A stretch of DNA of 64,000 bases from Hymenobacter gummosus (GTDB taxonomy: Bacteria > Bacteroidota > Bacteroidia > Cytophagales > Hymenobacteraceae): contig NZ_RXOF01000021.1 in assembly GCF_003970915.1 (NCBI RefSeq), positions 1 to 64,000 on the forward strand, read 5' to 3'. The first letter of the stretch is position 1; each line of letters starts with the position of its first letter. Under the pieces are notes generated by a model. It saw only the letters and a program-made list of their open reading frames with translations. It ran no database searches and was not told where the DNA came from. A program made the position numbers and the translations under genes. This document shows positions 25,801 to 32,015 of the stretch, in pieces.

Positions 25801-26513
25801 GCATCGAGGCTGAGGCCGGTGGCTTGTTCGGCCCCGCCCCCGCCGGCCCGCACGGCCCAGCTCCACCCACCGCTGCTGCTCAGCCGGGCCACGAAGACGT
25901 CGGTGTTGCCGGCGCTGGCCAGGGAGGTGGCACCGAAATCGGCCGCGCCACCGGAGAAAGTGCCGTCGACATACGCGCTACCGGCCGCATCGACGGCCAG
26001 GGCAGCCGCGTCGTCGGCGGTGCTGCCGCCGGCGCGCTGGGCCCACTGCCAGCTGCCGCCGGTGGAAAGCTTGGCGACGAAGACATCGTTGCCGCCGGCG
26101 CTGGCCAGGGTGGCCGGGCCGAAGTTGGCGGCAGTCCCCGCAAAGTATCCGGCCAAGTACACGTTGCCCCCGCCATCAAGCACCAGGGCCCGGGCCCTTG
26201 CCTGGTCGCTGCCGCCGGCCCGCCGTGCCCAGAGCCACTGGCCGGCGGCGTCGAGCTTGGCTACAAACAAATCGTCGCTGCCGACGCTGACCAGGGTGGT
26301 GCTGCCAAACGAAACCTGGCCGCCGAAATACCCGGCAATATATGTGTTGCCCGCGTTGTCGGTTTTAACGAACTGCGAAACGACCGTGCCGTTGTCGCCG
26401 CTGCCCAGGCGTAACGACTGGTCCCAGCTTTGGGCGCCGGCGGGGGTGCGGCAGGCCAGCACCAGCCACAGGCAGGCTAACAGGAAGCCGGGGAAAAGTA
26501 CGCGTTGTTGCAT
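22845..26513 (-). CDS. Secreted SBBP-repeat beta-propeller protein with T9SS sorting tail
   Basis: 1,222 residues plus stop from ATG 26513. A signal peptide (FPGFLLACLWLVLACRTPAG) is followed by about 15 SBBP repeats, each ending in a phrase like FVAKLDAAGNWLWARRAGG and containing GNVYLAG / FGSTTLTS. These predict several stacked beta-propellers. The last 190 residues begin LPVELLHFAA and VQLNWTTAQELNNAGFTVER, a fibronectin-like module usual before T9SS type A domains, and end VYPSILPAGQ...LVSLLGQRV...GWYLARLAGQGGPGQRVLVQP. It should be exported to the cell surface. The binding partner is unknown. Monocistronic: own promoter at 26590 and terminator. Confidence 0.88.
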   Translation of the reverse strand: MQQRVLFPGFLLACLWLVLACRTPAGAQSWDQSLRLGSGDNGTVVSQFVKTDNAGNTYIAGYFGGQVSFGSTTLVSVGSDDLFVAKLDAAGQWLWARRAGGSDQARARALVLDGGGNVYLAGYFAGTAANFGPATLASAGGNDVFVAKLSTGGSWQWAQRAGGSTADDAAALAVDAAGSAYVDGTFSGGAADFGATSLASAGNTDVFVARLSSSGGWSWAVRAGGGGAEQATGLSLDAAGNAYWSGLFSSASAAFGATTLTNPSSSGSSSDVFVAKVSAAGAWNWALRAGNGNSEQLLTQAVDGAGNVYITGNFLGTAAAFGATSLNSAGNYDLFVAKISAAGSWSWALRAGGSNSEQVGSLALDANGNVYLGGNFTSTSAAFGSTTLTKSGTGFELFLARVSAAGSWSWALRANSSTSSYKQVEALVTDGAGDAYMVGYFSGNNIGFGTVSLAGSPDGGYSSYMVKATAAGAWVWGQQIADNGTHIPAMTAALSGSNLVLTGIFQNTRPQFGTNTLLSGERDASYVAALSTAAGAWQWSLSPSGGSGSKTVTQTALDAAGNRYMYGTFFGNLTLGSTTLTSTGGADLFVAKLDVAGNVLWARHAGSAQYDYATALAVDEAGNAYVTGHYGARSISFGSTTFVTPSGRGQGMFVAKLDAAGNWVWGQVAYSEEVIQTVGLAVDAAGNCYVTGDVFAFWVEFGGNRINCPQDAYNAFVARLDASGSWSWAYVMGDYNDDRGGTVAVDGSGNAYISGTFIGAVSFGATTLNSTTGGTFAAKLDAAGNWLWARNASLGNPKLAVDAAGNALLAGRFAGTASFGTTALSSAGGLDVAVARLDANGNWTWASRAGGPADEHPTALLQAADGAAYLTGTFLSTAAEFGSTTLPNAGTGTTDGFVAKLDAAGNWLWGQRAGGSGSDALTVISLDGQGRTYVAGNFSSSALTLGATFAAALTNADASDGSSDVVVARLDAATGGWQGRVGGGGIGNDYVVGLSVDAADRLSVAVVARSANAAFGSLVLSGGSSTYAQSVVGRISPASLLPVELLHFAAAAAGPAAVQLNWTTAQELNNAGFTVERSPDGRRFTAVGAVAGAGTSTARRSYSLRDEHLPAGAVVLYYRLVQRDLDGSTTTSEVRTVALRPDGPGFRVYPSILPAGQTLHYAGAPAPGGALELVSLLGQRVARCQLPAGGQGHISLAGLRPGWYLARLAGQGGPGQRVLVQP

Positions 26514-26589
26514 AAGGCAGGCTTGGGTAATGGGGCGTGCAGAAGCTGTCAGCACCAGCCGCTGCTACCGACCATATCAGGAAAACCAT

Positions 26590-26621
26590 CAAAGATATCC
26601 GGGGCGCATGGTTCAGCACAA
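26590..26621 (-). promoter_or_regulatory. Bacteroidota-type promoter of the SBBP gene
   Basis: On the minus strand TTG (26619-26621), 21-bp spacer, TATCTTTG (26590-26597). The transcript leader would be about 70 nt. Confidence 0.6.
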
Positions 26622-26660
26622 TACCCATTTTCCGGTATAATTTTCTTCATAAACCGCATT

Positions 26661-26711
26661 GCGGGCCCGTAGCAAACGACTTTGGTTCGTGGTCATCTGC
26701 TACGGGCCCGC
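26661..26711. repeat. Inverted repeat GCGGGCCCGTAGCA
   Basis: Perfect 14-bp arms GCGGGCCCGTAGCA (26661-26674) and TGCTACGGGCCCGC (26698-26711). Located between two divergent genes in the spacer 26514-26845, which otherwise holds only the promoter of the left gene. No further copies seen in the window. Confidence 0.6.
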
Positions 26712-26845
26712 TGAGGCGCAACGAGCGGCAGCAGCCAGCCCCTTGGCCGCTCTGGCGCCCTGGCACCAGATAGCCCCGTGTCCGCAACCCTGGCCCTACT
26801 TCCCGCCGTAAGCGCAAGCGCCGCGCCGTCCTTACCCCCTATTCC

Positions 26846-27361
26846 ATGAAATCCCCCGACATCGACGCGCTGGTCAAGAAATTCCTGCAGCACAAGCTCA
26901 CCCTGGCCCTGGCCGAAAGCTGCACCTGCGGCTGGGTGGCGGCCCAGCTGGCCCCCGCCCAGGGCGTGAGCCAGGTGCTGCTCGGCTCCGTCGTCACCTA
27001 CCACGCCGAGGCCAAGCAGCGGCTGCTGGGCGTGAAGAAGAAAACCCTGGAGGAGTACTCCGCCGAAAGTCAGCAGATCAGCAACGAAATGGTGGAGGGC
27101 CTGCACAAGCACCTGCCCGCCGACGTGTGCGTGGCCATTACCGGCCTGTTCGGCCCCGGCGCCTCCGAAACGCCCGACAAGCCCGTAGGCACCATCTTCG
27201 TGACCATCGTGATGGAAAACCGCGCCCACGAGTACCGCGAAGTGCTGAAGGGCCCCGCCGACAAGCTGCGCGACCTGGCCGCCGACTTCATCTACGCCAA
27301 GCTGGGCGAGCTGCTGGACCGCCGCCTGGCCAGCCCTATTGGGACGGTAACCAGCAGCTAG
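26846..27361 (+). CDS. pncC: CinA C-terminal domain protein / nicotinamide-nucleotide amidase
   Basis: 171 residues, a stand-alone CinA-C domain. Motifs: LALAESCTCGWVAAQL (the active Ser-x-x-x-Gly region ESCTGG is ESCTCG here), VVTYHAEAKQRLLGV, and AITGLFGPGASETPDKPVGT. The enzyme deamidates NMN to nicotinate mononucleotide in the cytosol, a pyridine nucleotide salvage step. The usual ESCTGG glycine is Cys, and the usual TGIAGP is TGLFGP, so activity could be altered. No N-terminal MoCF-binding domain. Confidence 0.88.
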   Translation: MKSPDIDALVKKFLQHKLTLALAESCTCGWVAAQLAPAQGVSQVLLGSVVTYHAEAKQRLLGVKKKTLEEYSAESQQISNEMVEGLHKHLPADVCVAITGLFGPGASETPDKPVGTIFVTIVMENRAHEYREVLKGPADKLRDLAADFIYAKLGELLDRRLASPIGTVTSS

Positions 27362-27437
27362 GACGCCGCCGGATTTTTTTGCGCCGGGCGAGGTCCGGGG
27401 CTTCGCGGATGCGTTGCTTTTACCCAAATTTGTGGGT

Positions 27438-28109
27438 ATGAAGCACCATTACTTACTCGCTATCGGGGCCGGCTTGAGCCTGGCCGTATTCACTGCTCCC
27501 GAGGCCCTGGCCCAGACGGAGCTATCCAACCGCCCCGACCCCGCCGCCGCTCCGGCCCGCCCCGCGGCGCCCTACGTAGCCCCGGCTGCTCCGGCGCCCC
27601 CCCCTATGGAAGGCTACTACCCCGCCAACGCCATCGGCCTGGAAATCGGCTGGGGCGGACCCTACGGCGGCCTGGGCGCGCACTACGCCCGCATGGTGTC
27701 GCGCAACGTGGACATCAACGCCGGCCTGGGCATCGGCCTGGGCGGTAAGATTGGCGTGGGCGCCCGCTACTTCGTGCGCCCCGACAAGCAGGTGTCCGGC
27801 TATTTCGGCGCCAGCGTGGCGCGCAGCGGCCGCATCAGCAACGTGGACGTAACCGTGAACAACGAGCAGGCCAACTACAGCATGAACCCCAGCGGCGTGC
27901 TGCACCTGCGCGGGGGCCTGCGCTGGCAGCCCGGCAAGGTGGGCCTGCTCGGCACCGTAGGCTACGGTCTGCGCTTCACCGGCGACCCGGTGGTGTACAA
28001 CACCACCTACTACGGCCAGCCCTCCCAGCAGCTGCGCGACGTGGTAAACGTGCTCACCCCCGGCGGCGTGGAGTTTTCTCTCGGCGTGCTGTTCGGGTTC
28101 GGAGACTAG
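27438..28109 (+). CDS. Outer-membrane beta-barrel protein
   Basis: 223 residues from ATG 27438, with signal peptide (MKHHYLLAIGAGLSLAVFTA) and a Pro/Ala-rich linker to residue 55. The rest reads as a porin-like small barrel: AIGLEIGWGGPYGGLGAHYA, INAGLGIGLGGKIGVGARYF and a C-terminal phenylalanine-rich strand VEFSLGVLFGFGD. No catalytic motif. Function unknown. Confidence 0.75.
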   Translation: MKHHYLLAIGAGLSLAVFTAPEALAQTELSNRPDPAAAPARPAAPYVAPAAPAPPPMEGYYPANAIGLEIGWGGPYGGLGAHYARMVSRNVDINAGLGIGLGGKIGVGARYFVRPDKQVSGYFGASVARSGRISNVDVTVNNEQANYSMNPSGVLHLRGGLRWQPGKVGLLGTVGYGLRFTGDPVVYNTTYYGQPSQQLRDVVNVLTPGGVEFSLGVLFGFGD

Positions 28110-28113
28110 GGTT

Positions 28114-28474
28114 TAGGGCGTGAGGGTATGGGGGTAGGAGGGTAAGAGTTATCGGAACGTCATCCTGAGCCTAAGCGAACCGAAGGAAGGCGAAGCCAAG
28201 GACCTTCCTCGCACCCCGCACCGCCGCTGATGCCAATGTCCCAACGCTAATTCGTTAGAACGACGAAGCGCAGCCACCACGGCCCATACAATCGGGCGTA
28301 GGGGGCTGCGCTTTTCTTTTTGGCTGTTGTCAACAAACGCCTGAGCTTGGACTGTGGCGGCGGTGCGGGGTGCGAGGAAGGTCCTTGACTACGTCGACCT
28401 GCGGTTCGCTTAGGCTCAGGATGACGTTCCAATAACTCCTACCCTCCTACCCCCATACCCTCACGCCCTAAACC
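28114..28474. repeat. Inverted-repeat element family B, copy 3, with long locus-specific arms
   Basis: Core GTCATCCTGAGCC (28159) to GGCTCAGGATGAC (28425), with AAGGACCTTCCTCGCACC and its complement, and a central GCGCAGCCACC hairpin. The outer arms are local: TTTAGGGCGTGAGGGTATGG on the left is mirrored by CCATACCCTCACGCCCTAAA on the right. The total inverted-repeat structure is about 360 bp and exactly fills the spacer between two convergent genes. Confidence 0.88.
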
Positions 28475-28481
28475 TTAGTCA

Positions 28482-29531
28482 TCACGCCCTCCGGCCCTCG
28501 CGCCCGATGCCGCCCAGCACCAGGCGCAGGTTCAGGCGCACCACGTCGCCGACGGAGTCGCAGCGGCTGAACTCCTGGGTCTGGTGGTGCAGGTTCAGCT
28601 CCTTTTTCAGCTGGGCAATCTTCTCGGGCTGGGATAGTTCTTCCTGGCGCATGCAGTCGACGAGGTCCTTGAGGCGGTAGCGCTCGGCGCGGGCGCGGCG
28701 GGCCATCAGGGCGCGCTCCTCCACCTGGTACTGGCGGATGGTTTCGGGGGAGAGCAGGCGGCGCACCAGCTCCACCACCGGGCGGTTGTCCTTGAAGTAC
28801 TGGGGCAGGTACATCGCCTTGTGGCCCTCGTAGCTCTGCTGGTCGAAGTCGATGGCGCGCACGCGGTACTGCTCGTCCTCGAAGTCGGGCGTCACGTCGA
28901 TGACGTAGTTGTAGGAGCGCATGTCGCCGAGCAGGCGGGCAAAGCACCGCTCGTTGAATTTGACGAACTCCTTGGCAATGCGCACCTGATTAAGGTGGGG
29001 CCGGTCGAGCCGGGTCTTGATAAAATCGTCGCCGGGAATGCCGGCAATATGCTCCTCGATGAGCGTGTCGCCGGCCACCAGGAAGTTGATGCTGTTGGGG
29101 CTCAGCAGGTGCTCCAGCTCCAGGCCGTACACCCGCGAGGCATCGGCGCGCTTGACGTAGAAGTAGTCGTAGTTGTCGTTGAACTGGTTGACGATGCGCA
29201 CCCGGAAGGGGTTGCTGTTGCCGAAGCGGCAGTAGTCGATGCGGTCGGCAATGAGGTGCTCGGTGAAGGACATATCCCCGTCGGTTTTGAGGCGGGCGTA
29301 CACTTCGGTGAGGCCCTGGCTCAGCTCCAGCAGGGTGTGCGGCTCGTACTGCACAGTTTCCCAGAGCGTGTCCTCGCCCTGCCGGTCGAACAGCGGGAAA
29401 GACGCGGTGTGGCGCAGCAGGTCGCTGTACATCACCGGCAGGCGGGTTTCGCGGTCGTAGAGGTGCAGGTACTGGCGCAGGCCGGGGCTGATGCGGTAGG
29501 AGGGCTTCTTTTTGGAGATGTTGTCGTTCAT
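28482..29531 (-). CDS. Conserved protein of unknown function with kinase-like traits
   Basis: 349 residues, cytosolic by composition. No family recognised with certainty. A weak resemblance to protein-kinase-like folds is visible: FLVAGDTLIEEHIAGIPGDD in the middle, SYNYVIDVTPDFEDEQ, and VRAIDFDQQSYEG, where IDFDQ could correspond to a DFG/DFD metal-binding motif. The glycine-rich loop is not evident. The C-terminal 100 residues are helical and charged. It stands alone between two repeat elements. Assignment as kinase-like is inference only. Confidence 0.6.
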   Translation of the reverse strand: MNDNISKKKPSYRISPGLRQYLHLYDRETRLPVMYSDLLRHTASFPLFDRQGEDTLWETVQYEPHTLLELSQGLTEVYARLKTDGDMSFTEHLIADRIDYCRFGNSNPFRVRIVNQFNDNYDYFYVKRADASRVYGLELEHLLSPNSINFLVAGDTLIEEHIAGIPGDDFIKTRLDRPHLNQVRIAKEFVKFNERCFARLLGDMRSYNYVIDVTPDFEDEQYRVRAIDFDQQSYEGHKAMYLPQYFKDNRPVVELVRRLLSPETIRQYQVEERALMARRARAERYRLKDLVDCMRQEELSQPEKIAQLKKELNLHHQTQEFSRCDSVGDVVRLNLRLVLGGIGREGRRA

Positions 29532-29568
29532 CGGGAGCGGGTAAGGTGCTACAAGAACGGCAAACTCC

Positions 29569-29770
29569 CCTCCTCAGATGATTCTGCGCATCAAGCAGTG
29601 AGGGGACGTCATGGCTTTAGCCATGACTGGGGCGGTTGGCGGGCGGCCGCGCCGCTTGGGGTATTTTTCGGGGAATGCGGGCAGATCTAACAACGTCAGC
29701 AACGGCAGTCAACCACCCCCGTTGCCGCTTTAGCGGCAACATCCCCTCCTCATCTGAGGAGGGGAGTTGG
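29569..29770. repeat. Family D inverted-repeat element with additional stems
   Basis: Left end CAAACTCCCCTCCTCAGATGA, right end CCCCTCCTCATCTGAGGAGG with GAGTTGG. In between are the stems GTCATGGCTTTAGCCATGAC and GTTGCCGCTTTAGCGGCAAC and the block GTCAGCAACGGCAGTCAACC. Same blocks as at 437-511, 6741-6930 and 50641-50850. It lies between divergent genes. Confidence 0.75.
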
Positions 29771-29821
29771 AAAATTCCCGAACTTTAGCCGACCTCTCCT
29801 TTTCGCCCGGCTTTGCTGCCC

Positions 29822-31033
29822 ATGAAAAAAGCTTTTCTCTCCCTTGCGCTGGCCCTGTTGGTGCCGGCCTTATCGCCCGGCTGGGGCTTTTTCGGTCACC
29901 GCACCATCACGCAGATTGCCGTGTACGACCTGCCCAGCGGCATGCAGCCCTTCTACTTCCGGCACATGGCCAAGCTGGTGAAGCTCAGCACCGGCCCCGA
30001 TGAGCGGCGCAACGACGACCCGGCCGAGGAGTCGAAGCACTACATCGACATGGACCACTTCGGCGACAACCCCTTCGGGCTGATGCCCAAGGCCTACGAC
30101 AAGGCCAAGGCCAAGTACACGGCCGACACGCTGAAGAAGTACGGCACCGTGCCGTGGACGGTGCTCGACACCAAGGACCGCCTCACCGACGCCTTCAAGG
30201 AGGGCGACACCACGGCCATTCTGGCGCTGTCGGCTGACCTGGGGCACTACGTTTCCGACGCCTTCGTGCCGCTGCACACCACCGAAAACTACGACGGGCA
30301 GCTGACCAAGCAGCAGGGCATTCACTCGCTGTGGGAGTCGAAGCTGCCGGAGCTGTTCATTGCCCAGTACAAGCTCGACGCGGAGAAGGCCGAGTACGTG
30401 AAAGACCCCGAAGCGGCCATCTGGAAGGTGATTCAGGAGTCGTACGGCTTCCTCGGCGCCACCTTCGACATCGAGGCGGAAATCAGCAAGAAGTTTACCA
30501 GCGAGAAGAAGTACACCTACTCGCACAAGTACGGCAAGACCCGCCGTTCTTACTCCGACGCCTTTGCCGAGGCCTACAACAAGCGCGTGGGCGGACACGT
30601 GGCCTACCGCCTGAAAGGGGCCCCCACGATGGTGGCCTCGTTCTGGTACACCGCCTGGAAGGACGCCGGCAGCCCCGACCTGGGCAAGCTCATGCCCAGC
30701 AAGCTCAGCAAGGAAGAAAAGGAGCAGCTCGACACCCAGCTGAAAGCCTGGAAGGACAACCAGCTCGTCGACCAGAACCTGCTGCTGGCCATGCAGAAGC
30801 CCGAAGCCGCCCCCAGCCCCGCCGAAGCCGCGGACCCGGCCGATGCCCCCGCGCCGGCGCCGGCCGCGGCACCCAAGCCCACCGAGGACAAGGCCAAGGG
30901 CAAAGCCAAAGACGACAAGGCGGAGCCGACCAAGGTGAAAGTGAAGGAGAAAAAGGAGGACGCGCCCAAGCAGAAGGAGAAAACCAAGGTGAAGAAGGAG
31001 GAGCCCAAGAAGGACGACCCCTTCGGCGACTAA
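29822..31033 (+). CDS. Secreted zinc-dependent phospholipase C / S1-P1 nuclease-like protein
   Basis: 403 residues from ATG 29822, signal peptide MKKAFLSLALALLVPALSPG. The mature part starts WGFFGHRTITQIAVYDLP, matching the N-terminal Trp/His zinc ligands of the phospholipase C/P1 nuclease superfamily. Further ligand-type motifs are HYIDMDHFGD, LSADLGHYVSDAFVPLHTTENYDG, and HSLWESKLPE. Which of lipid or nucleic acid is cleaved is not decidable. The last 85 residues are a Lys/Glu/Pro/Ala tail (KAKGKAKDDKAEP, KEKTKVKKEEPKKDD) with no known domain. A second member of the superfamily lies at 56074. Confidence 0.82.
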   Translation: MKKAFLSLALALLVPALSPGWGFFGHRTITQIAVYDLPSGMQPFYFRHMAKLVKLSTGPDERRNDDPAEESKHYIDMDHFGDNPFGLMPKAYDKAKAKYTADTLKKYGTVPWTVLDTKDRLTDAFKEGDTTAILALSADLGHYVSDAFVPLHTTENYDGQLTKQQGIHSLWESKLPELFIAQYKLDAEKAEYVKDPEAAIWKVIQESYGFLGATFDIEAEISKKFTSEKKYTYSHKYGKTRRSYSDAFAEAYNKRVGGHVAYRLKGAPTMVASFWYTAWKDAGSPDLGKLMPSKLSKEEKEQLDTQLKAWKDNQLVDQNLLLAMQKPEAAPSPAEAADPADAPAPAPAAAPKPTEDKAKGKAKDDKAEPTKVKVKEKKEDAPKQKEKTKVKKEEPKKDDPFGD

Positions 31034-31075
31034 GCTCGGCCGCCCGGGCCGAAAACGGGCCGCCGCCGTATGTTT

Positions 31076-31114
31076 GTCCCCCGAACCCGGCCCAGGGTTC
31101 GGGGGACTTTTTTT
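31076..31114 (+). terminator. Rho-independent terminator
   Basis: Perfect stem GTCCCCCGAACCC (31076-31088) / GGGTTCGGGGGAC (31095-31107) followed by seven T. Ends the phospholipase-like gene. Confidence 0.9.
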
Positions 31115-31123
31115 GCCCTGCCT

Positions 31124-31882
31124 ATGCCCCTGTTCCGCTCCTGCCCCACCCTGCTTACGGCCACCTTCGGCCTGCTGCTCACGGCTGCCTGCAATCAGCA
31201 GCCCCCGCCCGTGCAGCAGAAGGCGCCGGAGTCGCCGGACCGCTCGAACCGGCCCGGCCCCGACCTCTCGGCCCTGCGCGACTCCAACGCGGTGCGCATC
31301 CTGACGGCCTACGGTAAGGAGCACCCCGAGACGGAGCTGCTGTTCCGTACCTCGATGGGCGACGTGAAGGTGCGCCTGTTCGAGGACACGCCCCTGCACC
31401 GGGCCAGCTTTCTGCTGCTGGCCAACAAGGGCTACTTCGACGAGACGGTGTTTTATCGGGTGGAAAAGGGCTTCGTGGTGCAGGGTGGCAACTCCGACCA
31501 CCGCACCATCCGGCTGGGCAAATACCACATTCCGCCCGAAATCAGCCAGCGGCACTTCCACCGCCGCGGCGCCCTGGGCATGGCCCGCTACGACGACGAG
31601 AAAAACCCCGGCCAGCTCTCCTCCTCCCACGACTTTTACTTCACCGTGGGCCAAAAGCTCAACGCCCAGCAGGCCCAGAGCATTGCCGGCCGCAAGCTCA
31701 CCCCCGAGCAGCTGAAAGTGTACGCCACCGAGGGTGGCGCCCCGGCCCTCGACGGCAAGTACACCGTGTTCGGCGAAGTGACCGAGGGCATGGACGTAGT
31801 GGAGAAAATCAACCAGGTGCCCGTGGACCCCTACAACTGGCCCAAGCAGGACGTGAGCATGAAAGTGGAAGTGCTGAAGTAG
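31124..31882 (+). CDS. Lipoprotein peptidyl-prolyl cis-trans isomerase (cyclophilin type)
   Basis: 252 residues from ATG 31124. Lipobox LTAAC at about residues 20-24 after a hydrophobic stretch, so membrane-anchored in the periplasm or surface. The cyclophilin domain begins TSMGDVKVRLFEDTPLHRAS and includes FYRVEKGFVVQGGNSDH (the F-x-R-V/I active-site strand and VQGG), GALGMAR, SSSHDFYFTV, and KYTVFGEVTEGMDVVEKI. An insertion around LNAQQAQSIAGRKLTPEQL is common in Bacteroidota cyclophilins. It assists folding of envelope proteins. Confidence 0.92.
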   Translation: MPLFRSCPTLLTATFGLLLTAACNQQPPPVQQKAPESPDRSNRPGPDLSALRDSNAVRILTAYGKEHPETELLFRTSMGDVKVRLFEDTPLHRASFLLLANKGYFDETVFYRVEKGFVVQGGNSDHRTIRLGKYHIPPEISQRHFHRRGALGMARYDDEKNPGQLSSSHDFYFTVGQKLNAQQAQSIAGRKLTPEQLKVYATEGGAPALDGKYTVFGEVTEGMDVVEKINQVPVDPYNWPKQDVSMKVEVLK

Positions 31883-31897
31883 GCTGTCGCGTACGTT

Positions 31898-32000
31898 GTA
31901 GCGCGAAGCTCCGCTTCGCGTATTCTGAACGTCAATTGTTGTTGCGCCGAATTGTTCCACGACAAACGTGCTGGATACGCGAAGCAGAGCTTCGCGCTAC
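31898..32000. repeat. Hairpin element family E, left of the SNF2 gene
   Basis: Begins GTAGCGCGAAGCTCCGCTTC and ends GAAGCAGAGCTTCGCGCTAC, with GATACGC complementary to GCGTATT. Each end is itself a small hairpin. Ends 15 bp before the helicase ATG. The same element, same orientation, follows the helicase at 35380-35489. Confidence 0.85.
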
Positions 32001-32015
32001 ACTGTTTATACCCGT

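Noticed and set aside
29870-31960. 696-codon open frame on the minus strand
   Set aside because: Antisense to the phospholipase-like and cyclophilin genes, no recognisable domain.
31968-32015. Helicase start at 31968
   Set aside because: These codons belong to the family E repeat; ATG 32016 is just after it.
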